The position numbers were made by a program, and so were the translations under genes. From assembly GCF_014641945.1 (NCBI RefSeq), contig NZ_BMIJ01000005.1, positions 124,001 through 188,000 of the forward strand: a stretch of 64,000 bases of DNA, written 5' to 3'. This DNA comes from Marinobacterium zhoushanense (GTDB lineage: Bacteria > Pseudomonadota > Gammaproteobacteria > Pseudomonadales > Balneatricaceae). Positions 49,106 through 58,693 of this stretch are shown one piece after another; the stretch's first letter is position 1; each line of letters opens with the position of its first letter. The notes under the pieces were generated by a model, which was not told the DNA's origin, made no database searches, and worked only from the letters and a program-made list of their open reading frames with translations.

Positions 49106-49129
49106 CGCCCGGCGGATCCGCGCTGGGCG
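49106..49129. other. Hairpin between hemE and the carbonic anhydrase gene
   Basis: CGCCC (49106-49110) and GGGCG (49125-49129) flank GCGGATCCGC, giving a long imperfect stem. No T-run follows, so it is at best a weak or rho-aided terminator. Confidence 0.35.
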
Positions 49130-49162
49130 TAATCAGCCATCTCAAGACCCAACGGAAGAATT

Positions 49163-49837
49163 ATGAACAGGCTTAATGATCTGTTTGAGAAAAACCGCAG
49201 CTGGTCCGAGCGGATCACCGAGCAGGATCCGGAGTTTTTCTCCACTCTGGCGAACCAGCAGGCGCCGGACTACCTGTGGATCGGCTGCTCCGACAGCCGG
49301 GTGCCGGCGAACCAGATCGTCGATCTGCTGCCGGGCGAGCTCTTTGTTCACCGCAACGTGTCCAACCTGGTGGTGCACTCCGACATGAACTGCCTGTCGG
49401 TGCTGCAGTTCGCGGTTGAGGTACTGAAGGTCAAGCACATCATGGTGGTTGGTCACTACGGCTGCGGCGGGGTGCGTGCGGCGATGGACAGCGCGCGCCA
49501 CGGCCTGATCGACAACTGGCTCAGCCATATCCGCGATGTCTATATCCAGTACCGCGACCTGGTTGGCCCCTGGCAGGATACGGTGGAACAGAACGAGCGC
49601 CTGTGCGAGCTCAATGTCATCGAACAGGCGCACAACGTCTGCAACACCACCATCGTGCAGGACGCCTGGGATCGCGGCCAGGAGCTGACCGTGCATGGCT
49701 GGGTCTACAGCCTGACCAATGGCCAGGTGATCGATCTGGATTTCTGCGTCGATGGACGCGAGCGGCTTGACACCCAGCTCGGCAGTGCAGTGGCGCGGGT
49801 TCAGCGACTAGTATCAAACCAGGGCTCCGACGACTAA
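49163..49837 (+). CDS. can: Beta-carbonic anhydrase
   Basis: 224 residues. It interconverts CO2 and bicarbonate. Zinc ligands are Cys42 (with Asp44 and Arg46 in GCSDSRVPANQ), His98 and Cys101 in GHYGCGGV. Length and motifs match the E. coli Can type. Its last 24 bases overlap the convergent YeiH-type gene, so the two mRNAs are antisense at their 3' ends. Confidence 0.95.
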   Translation: MNRLNDLFEKNRSWSERITEQDPEFFSTLANQQAPDYLWIGCSDSRVPANQIVDLLPGELFVHRNVSNLVVHSDMNCLSVLQFAVEVLKVKHIMVVGHYGCGGVRAAMDSARHGLIDNWLSHIRDVYIQYRDLVGPWQDTVEQNERLCELNVIEQAHNVCNTTIVQDAWDRGQELTVHGWVYSLTNGQVIDLDFCVDGRERLDTQLGSAVARVQRLVSNQGSDD

Positions 49838-50893
49838 GGTCACGGCCGCCCCAGCGACAACCAATACCAGAAACAGCAGGGCACCCAGCAGTAGCGGCTT
49901 CAGGCCGCTGCGTTTCAATGCTGCGAGACGGGTTTCCAGGCCCAGTGCCGCCATGGCCATGGCCAGCAGCAGGGTGTCCAGATGCCGAATCTGCTCCTGC
50001 AGGATGGGGCTGAGCAGACCGCTGGCGTTGACCAGCGGCATCAGCAGAAACAGCAGAGCAAACCATGGCAGGTTGATGCTCACCGCGCCCCCGTCCCTGT
50101 CTTCCCGCCGAGCGAAATAGGCAGACACCACCAGTATCAGCGGTACCAGCAGCATCACGCGGATCAGCTTGGTGATCACCGCCGCCTGCCCCGCCTCGGG
50201 ACTCAACGCACCGGCTGCTGCCGCGACTTGCGCCACTTCATGTACCGTCGCGCCGAGATAGCGGCCGAATGTCAGCTCCGAGCCACCGAACAACCGCGCA
50301 ATCGGTTCCAGCGTCCATAGCCAGGGATAGAGCAGCATGGCGCAGGTGCCAAAGAGCACCACGGTGGCGATCGCCACCGGGATATCCTGGGCCTTTGCGC
50401 GCAGTGCTGGTGCGATCGCCAGAATCGCTGCGGCCCCGCAGACCGCGCTGCCGGCGCCGACCAGCAGCGCGGTTTTCAGCTCCAGTTTCAGTAAGCGGGT
50501 GCCAGCCCAGCCGGCCAGCAGGAAAACGCCTGCCACCACGAGCAGGTCGCTGAGCAGAGCTTCACTGCCCACCTGAAGCAGGTCATCGAGTCCTATTCTC
50601 AAACCGTACAATACTATCCCCGCCCGCAGCAGTCGCGTGCGGGCGAGCTGTGTGCCTGCCGTCGTACGCTCGCTTATGTTCCGGGGCAGCCATTGACCCA
50701 GAGCCAGGCCCAGCAGCATCGCCAGCGTCAGTGTGCCAAGGGTGGTGAAGAGTGGTTGAGACCCCAGTGCCAGCGCGAGCAAGGCGATGACGGCACTTAG
50801 CGCCAGTCCGGGCAGTCTTGTGCCGATCGCGAGAAGTGCTCGACGCAGCGGTACCGGGTGTGGCGAATAGTGTGTGATCTGTTCCAGCGCCAT
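49814..50893 (-). CDS. yeiH: YeiH/UPF0324 family membrane transporter
   Basis: 359 residues, about ten membrane helices. Family marks are LAMLLGLALGQWLPRN, LKTALLVGAGSAVCGAAAI and the central FGRYLGATVHEVAQVAAA. The family is annotated as putative sulfate/sulfite exporters; function is not firmly proven. A LysR gene is divergent from it, as with yeiE-yeiH in enteric bacteria, where the YeiE regulator has been tied to sulfite stress. Confidence 0.85.
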   Translation of the reverse strand: MALEQITHYSPHPVPLRRALLAIGTRLPGLALSAVIALLALALGSQPLFTTLGTLTLAMLLGLALGQWLPRNISERTTAGTQLARTRLLRAGIVLYGLRIGLDDLLQVGSEALLSDLLVVAGVFLLAGWAGTRLLKLELKTALLVGAGSAVCGAAAILAIAPALRAKAQDIPVAIATVVLFGTCAMLLYPWLWTLEPIARLFGGSELTFGRYLGATVHEVAQVAAAAGALSPEAGQAAVITKLIRVMLLVPLILVVSAYFARREDRDGGAVSINLPWFALLFLLMPLVNASGLLSPILQEQIRHLDTLLLAMAMAALGLETRLAALKRSGLKPLLLGALLFLVLVVAGAAVTLVVGALV

Positions 50894-51008
50894 GCTCAGT
50901 ACTCCCTAGGCGTAGAATGTTGGGGAATGGAGGCAGTGTACGGGGTAGTAAACGATCGTAAAAATGGATTAGATATATTTAAATAACCTAAAAAACAGGT
51001 ATGTGCTG

Positions 51009-51884
51009 ATGATTTCGCTGCGACAGGTACAGGTGTTTCTGGCGGTGGCAGAGCAGGGATCGACCACGGCAGCGGGTGAAGCGATCGCGCTGTCGCAGTC
51101 AGCGACCAGTGCGGCCCTGGCCGAGCTGGAGCAGCGCCTGGGCGTCGAGCTGTTCGATCGCGTCGGGCGCAAGTTGGTGCTGAACGGCAATGGTCGTGTG
51201 TTCTATCCTGAGGCGCGCCAGTTGCTGACCCAGTCAGAGCAGATGACGCGTCTGTTCTCCGACCGGGGCGGCCGGCTCCAGCTCGGTGCCAGTACCACCA
51301 TCGGTAACTACCTGTTACCCAGGCTACTGGCGCAGTTGCCGACGGGGCAGACCGGTGCCCAGGTCAGCATCGCCAACACCGGCGACATTGCCGAGCAGGT
51401 GGCACGTTGTGAGCTTGAACTGGGCTTGGTCGAGGGCAGCGTGCAACATCCGGATCTCAGCGTGAAACAGTGGCGTCGGGACGAGATGCTGATAGTGGCG
51501 GCCGCTGGATCAGCCTGGCTGCGATCGGATATGGCGGATGCCGAGTTGGCGGCGGCGCCCTGGATCGTGCGCGAACGGGGCTCGGGTACCCGTAGCGTGG
51601 TGGAGCAGCAGCTGTTGGCAGGGTTGGACCGGGTCAACATAGCCTACGAACTGGGTAGTTCAGAAGCGATCCGCAGTGCCCTGCTGGCGGGGCTTGGAAT
51701 CAGCTGTCTGTCGCGCCAGGTGGTGGCGCGGGAGCTGGATAGCGGCGAGCTGGTCGAGCTGGCGCCTGAGCGCAGGATCAGCCGCTGGTTTTACATCGTG
51801 CAGCATCGCCAGCGCCGGCAAACACCGGCACTGACGCGGTTTATCGAGCGCTGCCTGTCGCAGGTCGATGGCTTATCAGGTTAG
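51009..51884 (+). CDS. LysR-family regulator (YeiE-like)
   Basis: 292 residues. The N-terminal winged helix-turn-helix reads VFLAVAEQGSTTAAGEAIALSQSATSAALAELEQRLGVELFDR in homologous order to CysB/YeiE-type proteins (only short parts are diagnostic, e.g. LSQSATSAAL), followed by a type 2 periplasmic-binding effector domain. The ATG at 51009 is chosen because MISLRQVQVF matches the family start and AGGT precedes it; two other start codons lie 6-8 bases earlier. It is divergent from the yeiH-type gene and probably controls it. Its stop overlaps the metY stop by three to four bases. Confidence 0.88.
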   Translation: MISLRQVQVFLAVAEQGSTTAAGEAIALSQSATSAALAELEQRLGVELFDRVGRKLVLNGNGRVFYPEARQLLTQSEQMTRLFSDRGGRLQLGASTTIGNYLLPRLLAQLPTGQTGAQVSIANTGDIAEQVARCELELGLVEGSVQHPDLSVKQWRRDEMLIVAAAGSAWLRSDMADAELAAAPWIVRERGSGTRSVVEQQLLAGLDRVNIAYELGSSEAIRSALLAGLGISCLSRQVVARELDSGELVELAPERRISRWFYIVQHRQRRQTPALTRFIERCLSQVDGLSG

Positions 51885-53158
51885 AGCTGGCACTTGGCCA
51901 ATGCCTGCTCCAGGTCGGTGGTCAGATCGTCGATATGTTCGATACCGATCGACAGCCGCACCATCTCCGGTGACACACCGGCCGAGGCCAGTTCGGCATC
52001 ATTGAGCTGACGGTGGGTGGTCTCCGCCGGAATCGACGCCAACGACTTGCAGTCGCCGATGTTGACCAGTCGGGTGAACACCTCCAGCGCATCGTAGAAG
52101 CGGCGGGTACCTTCGCGGCCGGACTTGAGGCCGAAGCTGAGGATGCCGGACGACTTGCCGTTCATATATTTCTGCGCCAGAGCGTGATCCTTATGGCTCT
52201 CAAGGCCCGCGTACTTGACCCAGGTGACCGCCGGATGGTTCTCCAAATATTCGGCGACCTTCTGCGCGTTCTCGCAGATACGTTCCATGCGCAATGGCAG
52301 GGTTTCCAGCCCCTGCAGCAGCAGGAATACGTTCATCGGTGAGATTGCCGCGCCCATGTTTCGCAGCGGCACCACGCGGGCGCGGCCGATGAACGCCGCG
52401 GGTCCGAACGCTTCGGTGTAGACCACGCCGTGGTAGGAAGGGTCCGGCTCGTTGAGCAGCGCGAAGCGCTCCTTGTGGTCGGCCCAGGGGAATTTGCCGG
52501 AGTCGACGATCACCCCGCCGATCGAGTTGCCGTGGCCGCCGACATACTTGGTCGCGGAGATCACCACGATATCGGCACCCTGCTCGATCGGGCGCCACAG
52601 CGCCGGGCTGGGTACGGTGTTATCCACAATCACCGGCACACCCTGGCGGTGCGCCAGTTCGGCGATCCTCTCCATGTCGGCGATACCGCCGGAGGGGTTG
52701 CCGATGGTTTCGCAGAACACCGCCTTGGTGCGCGCGTCGATCAGCGACTCCATCTTGGCGAAATCGTCCTTGTTGACGAAGCGAACCTCGATCCCCTGGC
52801 GTGGCAGGGTGTGGGCGAACAGGTTGTAGGTGCCGCCATACAGCTCGCTGGTGGCGATGATGTTGTCACCCACCTCGCACAGGGTCTGGATGGCATAGGT
52901 TATGGCGGCCATGCCGGAGGCAACGGCCAGACCTGCGATGCCGCCCTCCATCGCCGCGACACGCTGCTCGAGCACATCGTTGGTCGGGTTCATGATGCGG
53001 GTGTAGATGTTGCCCGCCACCTTCAGGTCGAACAGATCGGCGCCGTGCTGGGCGTCGTCGAAGGCGTAGGAGGTGGTCTGGTAGATCGGCACCGCGACGG
53101 CCTTGGTCGTCGGGTCTGGGCTGTAACCGGCGTGAACGGCGAGGGTTTCCAGTTTCAT
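51881..53158 (-). CDS. metY: O-acetylhomoserine (thiol)-lyase
   Basis: 425-residue PLP enzyme of the Cys/Met metabolism family. It makes homocysteine from O-acetylhomoserine and sulfide. The PLP Lys is in SATKYVGGHGNSIGG; YTRIMNPTNDVLE and VASGMAAITYA bind the cofactor phosphate, and ETIGNPSGG is the substrate region. The length of about 425 fits MetY rather than the shorter MetZ or MetB. The sulfur theme matches the neighbouring yeiH-type transporter, but no shared operon is seen. Confidence 0.93.
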   Translation of the reverse strand: MKLETLAVHAGYSPDPTTKAVAVPIYQTTSYAFDDAQHGADLFDLKVAGNIYTRIMNPTNDVLEQRVAAMEGGIAGLAVASGMAAITYAIQTLCEVGDNIIATSELYGGTYNLFAHTLPRQGIEVRFVNKDDFAKMESLIDARTKAVFCETIGNPSGGIADMERIAELAHRQGVPVIVDNTVPSPALWRPIEQGADIVVISATKYVGGHGNSIGGVIVDSGKFPWADHKERFALLNEPDPSYHGVVYTEAFGPAAFIGRARVVPLRNMGAAISPMNVFLLLQGLETLPLRMERICENAQKVAEYLENHPAVTWVKYAGLESHKDHALAQKYMNGKSSGILSFGLKSGREGTRRFYDALEVFTRLVNIGDCKSLASIPAETTHRQLNDAELASAGVSPEMVRLSIGIEHIDDLTTDLEQALAKCQL

Positions 53159-53290
53159 CGGGGCGTCCTGTGCTTGTTATTTATTCTCGAACGCCTGAGT
53201 CTAGCACCGGATCTCGGTGCTTGTAGACGACCAAAGTCAGCAATTGGTGGCGCAGCGGGTTAAAATCGGCGGATTGATTGAGGAGAGCGT

Positions 53291-54676
53291 ATGGCCAAGG
53301 CAAAAACCGCCTATGTCTGCAATGACTGCGGCGCTGATTACGGCAAGTGGCAGGGGCAGTGCACCGCCTGTCGGGCGTGGAATACGATCACCGAGGTGCG
53401 CATCGCCCAGGCGCCGGCTGGTGGTGCCCAGGCCGGGGTGCGCAGCGCGCGGTTCGACGGCTATGCCGGTGGCGCCGGCAAGGATCGGGTGGTCAGCCTC
53501 AGTGAGGTGGACCTGGAGGAGATGCCGCGCATCCCGACCAGCGTCGGCGAGCTGGATCGGGTGCTCGGTGGCGGTCTGGTGCCGGGCTCGGCGGTGCTGA
53601 TCGGCGGTCATCCCGGTGCCGGCAAAAGTACCCTGTTGCTGCAGACCACCTGCTATCTGGCGGCGCAGATGCCGGCGCTCTATGTCACCGGCGAGGAGTC
53701 GCTGCAGCAGGTGGCGATGCGCGCCGCGCGTCTGGGGCTGAAGGCGGACCAGCTGAAGATGCTGTCGGAAACCGCGGTGGAGACCATCTGCGATGTCGCC
53801 GATCAGTTGAAGCCGAAGATCCTGGTAATCGACTCGATCCAGGTGATGCATGTGTCCGATGTGCAGTCGGCACCCGGTTCGGTATCCCAGGTGCGTGAGA
53901 GTGCCGCCTTCCTGACCCGTTATGCCAAGCAGACCGGCACGGTGCTGTTCCTGGTCGGTCATGTGACCAAGGATGGCAGCCTGGCCGGCCCCAAGGTGCT
54001 GGAGCATATGATCGACTGTTCGCTGCAGCTTGAGGGCTCCTCCGATAGCCGTTTCCGCACCCTGCGCAGCCATAAGAACCGTTTCGGTGCGGTCAACGAG
54101 TTGGGCGTGTTCGCCATGCTGGAAGCGGGGCTGAAAGAGGTGAAAAACCCCAGCTCGATCTTCTTGAGTCGCGGCGCCGAAGCCAGCCCCGGTAGCGTGG
54201 TCATCGTGGTCTGGGAGGGTACCCGGCCGCTGCTGGTGGAGTTGCAGGCGCTGGTGGATACCTCGCACCTGTCCAATCCGCGCCGGGTGGCGGTGGGCAT
54301 GGATACCAACCGGCTGGCGATGCTGTTGGCAGTGCTGAACCGCCATGGCGGTCTGATGACCGGCGATCAGGATGTATTCGTCAACGTGGTCGGCGGGGTC
54401 AAGGTGCTGGAGACCAGTGCCGATCTGGCGCTGCTGCTGGCGGTGGTGTCCAGCTTTCGCGACCGGCCGCTGGGCCAGGATCTGGTGGTATTTGGTGAAG
54501 TGGGCCTCTCGGGTGAGATCCGTCCGGTACCCAACGGTCAGGAGCGGATACGCGAGGCCGCCAAACACGGTTTCAGGCGTGCCATCGTGCCGCGGAACAA
54601 TGTGCCGAAGGAGCGTATCGACGGTATCGAGGTGGTGGCGGTGGACAAACTGTCCGATGCGCTGGATGCGATCTGA
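53291..54676 (+). CDS. radA: RadA (Sms), DNA repair and branch-migration ATPase
   Basis: 461 residues. A zinc finger at the N-terminus (Cys10, Cys13, Cys24, Cys27), Walker A GGHPGAGKST at 105-114, the RadA-specific HKNRFGAVNE motif and a C-terminal Lon-type domain are present. It ends in VVAVDKLSDALDAI. GAGGAG precedes the ATG. Its last 46 bases have a diverged second copy at 59740-59785 beyond an inserted block, so the present 3' end may come from the incoming DNA. Confidence 0.97.
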   Translation: MAKAKTAYVCNDCGADYGKWQGQCTACRAWNTITEVRIAQAPAGGAQAGVRSARFDGYAGGAGKDRVVSLSEVDLEEMPRIPTSVGELDRVLGGGLVPGSAVLIGGHPGAGKSTLLLQTTCYLAAQMPALYVTGEESLQQVAMRAARLGLKADQLKMLSETAVETICDVADQLKPKILVIDSIQVMHVSDVQSAPGSVSQVRESAAFLTRYAKQTGTVLFLVGHVTKDGSLAGPKVLEHMIDCSLQLEGSSDSRFRTLRSHKNRFGAVNELGVFAMLEAGLKEVKNPSSIFLSRGAEASPGSVVIVVWEGTRPLLVELQALVDTSHLSNPRRVAVGMDTNRLAMLLAVLNRHGGLMTGDQDVFVNVVGGVKVLETSADLALLLAVVSSFRDRPLGQDLVVFGEVGLSGEIRPVPNGQERIREAAKHGFRRAIVPRNNVPKERIDGIEVVAVDKLSDALDAI

Positions 54677-54690
54677 GGTAATAATCGGCC

Positions 54691-54725
54691 GGAAGCGATG
54701 GGCTAATTTGTCCAGCATCGCTTCC
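54691..54725. repeat. 10-bp inverted repeat just downstream of radA
   Basis: GGAAGCGATG (54691-54700) and CATCGCTTCC (54716-54725) are perfect inverted copies around 15 bases. There is no T-run. It lies at the left edge of the inserted block and could be a terminator, a recombination site or chance. Confidence 0.5.
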
Positions 54726-54761
54726 AGCTCGGAGCCATGTTCGCAAGGTACTGGATTTTTC

Positions 54762-55487
54762 TCAGGCGCCGTTACAGAGATACCCGCCATCGACTGGTAA
54801 GATGACACCGGTGATAAATCCAGCGGCTGGGCTGCTCAGGAACAGCGCGACACTGGCTACTTCTGCCGGTGCCCCATGGGCGTGCGTCCTGGAATTCGGA
54901 CAGAGGTAACCTTGTCGGCTTTCAGACCCTCGCCCAGCGGCGTGTCGATCCAGCCAGGGGCGATGGCATTGACCCGAACTCCCTCGTTGGCATACTCCTC
55001 TGCTAGTGAATGCGTCAGCTGCACGATACCGCCTTTACTGGCGGCGTAGGCCGGTTGATCCTTGGAGCCAAAGGTACCGAACATAAAGGCCAGGTTGATG
55101 ATGGAGCCGCCATTGTTCGCCAGCATGGGACGGGCGGTCTCGCTGGCAACCATGGCCGCGCGCAGGTTGACCGACAGTACCTTGTCGAACTGGTTGAGCT
55201 GATACTCATCTCGATCACGGCTGATGCCGGCACAGTTTATCAGGACCGCCAAACCGTCGGCGGCACCAATGCTGGACTGCAGAGCGTTGGTATCGGTCAC
55301 GTCGAGTCGAGCAACTCGATATTCTGGTGACTGGGGGCGTGTTCGCTATTGGGATTCAGACCGGCTGCAATCACCTTGGCCCCGGCTTCGGCGTAGGCAA
55401 GGGCGCCCCAATACCCGAAGTGGCACCAGTGATAAAAACCGTTTTGCCAGACATGAAGCCGGCAGCAAAAACTGGGTTATCAGACAT
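54762..55487 (-). pseudogene. Short-chain dehydrogenase, broken by three frameshifts
   Basis: Read across three frames this encodes about 242 residues of a classical SDR: TVFITGATSGIG at the N-terminus, [10 protein letters not shown] (the NAG-type motif), the active-site YAASK, and GFITGVILPVDGGYLCNG at the end. Single-base losses are needed near 55406-55409, 55301-55312 and 54872-54875; two are in runs of four C. The catalytic Ser, expected 13 residues before the Tyr, is Phe (codon TTT). Only a 147-residue piece (54857-55300) is open. The start overlaps the stop of the upstream dehydrogenase gene by several bases, so it was once the last gene of that operon. Confidence 0.85.
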
Positions 55488-56562
55488 GAAATTGGTGCTC
55501 CTGTTCGTTGAGGGTTGGATTGGGATTAATCAGAACCTTGATCTGCTCCTTGCTGGAAAGCAGGGCATCAAAGCCTGCTCTCAGCGCGTTTTCCAGACCA
55601 ACGGTGCGCGTCACGATCACCGACGGGTCAAATGCGCCTTCGGCAATGTGGCTTATAAGTGTCGGATAGACATTGCGGTAGCCGACCGAGGTTTGTAGGC
55701 GTACCTCACGGTTGACCAGATCAAAGGCATCCAGACTGATGTCGCCCATCAACCCGACCAGTACCACCTCGCCGCCTTTTTTGGCTGCCTGCAGCGCTGT
55801 GGTGAAGGTGGTCTGGCTACCCGCGGCTTCAAATACGCTGTCGTAGCCCCCGTCCGACAGTTGCTGAAGTTGCATTAGCAGGTCGGGTTGACGCCCGTCC
55901 AGTGTGTGTTGGGCACCAAGCTGCTGGGCTTTATGCAGTCGCTCTGGACTGACGTCGACAGCACAGATGTCGGTAATGCCGCGTAGCCGCGCCAGCATGA
56001 TCAGCAGTAGCCCGATCGGGCCAAGGCCGATCACCAGACAGCGACTGCCGGGTTTGAGCGCACTGCGATTGAGCGCATGCTCGGCCACGGCAGACGGTTC
56101 CAGCACTGCAGCCTGACGATAGGAAACAGTGTCTGGCAGCCGGTGCAGCATATACTCCGGAACGGCCACCTGCTCCGCCATACCGCCGTCACCCATCAGA
56201 CCGATGAAGCCCATCGATTCGCATAGGTTGTAATCGCCGGACTTGCAGTAGCGACACGTCTGACAGCGGTACTCCGGCTCAATCGCCACCCGGTCGCCGA
56301 CCTTGACAGTACTGACCTGGTCGCCGACCGCCACCACCTGGCCACAGAATTCGTGGCCGAGAGTCAGCGGTGCCTGATGTCCCGATACCGGGTGCATGGC
56401 CCCACATGGAATTGCGTGAGGTCCATCCTGATATTCGTGCAGGTCGCTGCCGCAAATACCGCAGTAGGCAACCTGCACCAGCACTTCGTTGTCCTTATGG
56501 ACGGCGTTTGGAACATCACTGAGACGAATGTCCTGAGCGCCGTACCAGCGTAATACTTTCAT
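55480..56562 (-). CDS. Zinc alcohol dehydrogenase, 2,3-butanediol dehydrogenase-like
   Basis: 360 residues, medium-chain dehydrogenase. Catalytic zinc ligands are the Cys of YCGICGSDLHEY and the His/Glu of LGHEFCGQVV. Structural zinc ligands are in YRCQTCRYCKSGDYNLC. The cofactor loop is IGLGPIGLLLIMLA followed by an Asp (AVDVSPER). The stretch DLHEYQDGPHAIPCG with the long loop before LGHE is typical of (R,R)-butanediol/acetoin dehydrogenases; idonate- or sorbitol-type enzymes are alternatives. It is inside the radA-side insertion and followed by the broken SDR gene. Confidence 0.82.
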   Translation of the reverse strand: MKVLRWYGAQDIRLSDVPNAVHKDNEVLVQVAYCGICGSDLHEYQDGPHAIPCGAMHPVSGHQAPLTLGHEFCGQVVAVGDQVSTVKVGDRVAIEPEYRCQTCRYCKSGDYNLCESMGFIGLMGDGGMAEQVAVPEYMLHRLPDTVSYRQAAVLEPSAVAEHALNRSALKPGSRCLVIGLGPIGLLLIMLARLRGITDICAVDVSPERLHKAQQLGAQHTLDGRQPDLLMQLQQLSDGGYDSVFEAAGSQTTFTTALQAAKKGGEVVLVGLMGDISLDAFDLVNREVRLQTSVGYRNVYPTLISHIAEGAFDPSVIVTRTVGLENALRAGFDALLSSKEQIKVLINPNPTLNEQEHQFHV

Positions 56563-56585
56563 GGGTTCTCCTTCTCAGATACACG

Positions 56586-57854
56586 TCAGGCTGATGGTTG
56601 GGAAACCGCCAGGTTGCGTCGCGCCAGTACTGCAGGGGCGGTTTCCTTCAGCATCAGGGACAACAGTGAGGCGACAATGGCAGCACCACTGCTGACGAAC
56701 ATGACGATCTGCAGGCCGTATTGATCCGCTGCAAAGCCGGCCAGTGTGGGTGAACCAAAGCCACCCACCAGTTCGCCGATGCCCATGATAAGACCCAGGG
56801 CGGTGGCAATCTGCCCGCGCGAGACGGTTTCAGCTGGAATCGTGGCCATAAACAGGGTGAAGCAACCCAGGCCGGTGTAGGTCAGAATCACCAGCACGCC
56901 CATCATCAGAGGCGTTTCGGTATACAGCAGTACCATTGGGCAACAGGCCGCCAGCAAGGTGAATATCACCAGTGTAGGCTTGCGACCCAGTCGGTCTGAC
57001 ACGCCAGGCACAACGAAGCCCCAGATCACCCAGGCTACCCCCAGACAGCTCATGATGGTGCCCATAGTGCTGGGTTCAAAACCGCGAACATTGACCAGGA
57101 ATGTCGGCGTGAAAGAGATCAGTACTACGAACCAGGTCAGGTAGAAGCAGCTGATGAGGGTACACAGCAAAATATTGCGGTTGGACAGCAGCGCCGCGTA
57201 GGCTTTGATGCCACGTGGCCTGGGTGCGTCCTGATTATCCTGGTGCGCGGCTGTCTGCGTGCGGCTGTCAGCATCCGGTTTAACGTACTTCCAGATCAGG
57301 AAGGCGATGATGAGGCCAGGTATCAGGGACAGGATAAAGGCCTGGCGCCAGCCCCAGGCCTCGGCCATGGCGATCATCACCGGAGGCCCGATCACCGCAC
57401 CCAGCAAGCCAGCGGCCGACCCCTGCAACAGACCCATGTTCAGGCCGCGACGATGCGGCGATGACGACTCCACCATCAGCGACTGGGAGATCGGCAAAAT
57501 AGGCCCTTCGGCCAGTCCCATCACGGCACGGAACGCCAGCAGGCTGATAAAGCCAGTGACCATGCCCGATAGTGCAGAGCACAGCGAAAACAGTATTACG
57601 GCCATGACCAACAGAGGTTTGCGCTTGCCGATACGATCCGACCAGGCCCCAACCAGAGCGCCCGACAGTGCCCAGGCCAGTGCTAGAACTGATGACAACA
57701 ACCCCAGGTGGCTGTTGCTGAGATGCAGTTCGTCCGCCATGAAGGGGAACAGAAAGGACAGCGCCAGTCGGTCAAAAAATACGAACCCGAAGGTCAGAAA
57801 CAGAACGCTGAGCAGAATATTCTCGTAATTGGAGTATTTATTGTTATTCACCAT
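56586..57854 (-). CDS. MFS transporter
   Basis: 422 residues with 12 membrane helices. The start is the ATG at 57854 (MVNNNKYSNYEN) with GGAG upstream; the frame extends to 57986 but that part has no family character and overlaps the cupin gene. The loop 2-3 motif GAWSDRIGKRKPLL is the standard MFS motif and recurs as GVSDRLGRKPTLV. The family resembles organic-acid (ACS-type) carriers. It lies between the cupin and dehydrogenase genes on the same strand, so it probably imports their substrate. Confidence 0.85.
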   Translation of the reverse strand: MVNNNKYSNYENILLSVLFLTFGFVFFDRLALSFLFPFMADELHLSNSHLGLLSSVLALAWALSGALVGAWSDRIGKRKPLLVMAVILFSLCSALSGMVTGFISLLAFRAVMGLAEGPILPISQSLMVESSSPHRRGLNMGLLQGSAAGLLGAVIGPPVMIAMAEAWGWRQAFILSLIPGLIIAFLIWKYVKPDADSRTQTAAHQDNQDAPRPRGIKAYAALLSNRNILLCTLISCFYLTWFVVLISFTPTFLVNVRGFEPSTMGTIMSCLGVAWVIWGFVVPGVSDRLGRKPTLVIFTLLAACCPMVLLYTETPLMMGVLVILTYTGLGCFTLFMATIPAETVSRGQIATALGLIMGIGELVGGFGSPTLAGFAADQYGLQIVMFVSSGAAIVASLLSLMLKETAPAVLARRNLAVSQPSA

Positions 57855-57922
57855 GGTGTTCTCCAGACCGCACGCAGCCGAATACAGCGCGCGGTGCGCG
57901 TAAGGGATGAAATGGACGGTGA

Positions 57923-58456
57923 CTAGCGGAACAGGGTATCCACGTAGTCGGCGCCAATGCCAACTTTCGCGTAGTGCTCGCGGCACATGGCGATGTAATC
58001 GTGAACATCGAAGTAACCTTCTGGTTCGCCCTTATCGTCGAGCCAGATCAGCGGGCCTTTGACGATAAAAAAGGCGCGCATGGGATCTTCGTGTTCATAG
58101 GCAACCAGGGTGTGGCCCTCTCCCGGCGTTTCATAGACGAAGTCGCCGGCGGTGGCGGTCCAGTCGTGCTCGAGGTAGCCCCATTTGCCTGAGATGGTGA
58201 AAGCAAACACTTCATGGGGATGGTAGTGGCGGTTGACCAAACCGGCGCTGCTGGCCATCAGGATGTCGCACCAGCGATTTTCGGTGGGTGAGATCCACAG
58301 AGGTCGGGAAAAAACGGTTTCCGTGAACGGCACGTAATACTTCGGATCGTCGATGGGCGCGTTGGGTATATACACTTCCGGCTTGGCGTCCGGTTTGAAG
58401 AAGTTGGGAATGGCCGGGATGTCTTTCCAGAATTCCGATGTGGCGAGCTCTGGCAT
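57923..58456 (-). CDS. Cupin, 2,4'-dihydroxyacetophenone dioxygenase-like
   Basis: 177 residues, one cupin barrel. The metal motif is NRHYHPHEVFAFTISGKW, with histidines spaced as in the iron-dependent 2,4'-dihydroxyacetophenone dioxygenase (DAD) family. LEHDW, YETPGEGHTLVAYEHEDP and YFDVHDYIAMCREHY are also typical. DAD splits an alpha-hydroxyketone C-C bond. Many family members have untested substrates, so here only an oxygenase or lyase acting on a hydroxyketone is inferred. It is the first gene of the minus-strand unit, facing an AraC-type regulator. Confidence 0.82.
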   Translation of the reverse strand: MPELATSEFWKDIPAIPNFFKPDAKPEVYIPNAPIDDPKYYVPFTETVFSRPLWISPTENRWCDILMASSAGLVNRHYHPHEVFAFTISGKWGYLEHDWTATAGDFVYETPGEGHTLVAYEHEDPMRAFFIVKGPLIWLDDKGEPEGYFDVHDYIAMCREHYAKVGIGADYVDTLFR

Positions 58457-58693
58457 ATCAGTACCTTCGAGGTTGTTGTTATTGGAACGGCCAGTCTAGG
58501 GCGAGGCAAAGTTGCCGGTTTGTGGAAATCAGACGTGATGTTTGCGGTTTTCGGACACGGCTGACGTAAATGAAGCCAGTACTCCGCTCTGATCATTGAC
58601 GTGGATCAAGCTTTTGCGGTTAATTGACAGCAGCCGTAAAGTGAATAGAGACGTAGCGATAGCCAGCCAGGCTGGCTTCGGAGATTAATAACA

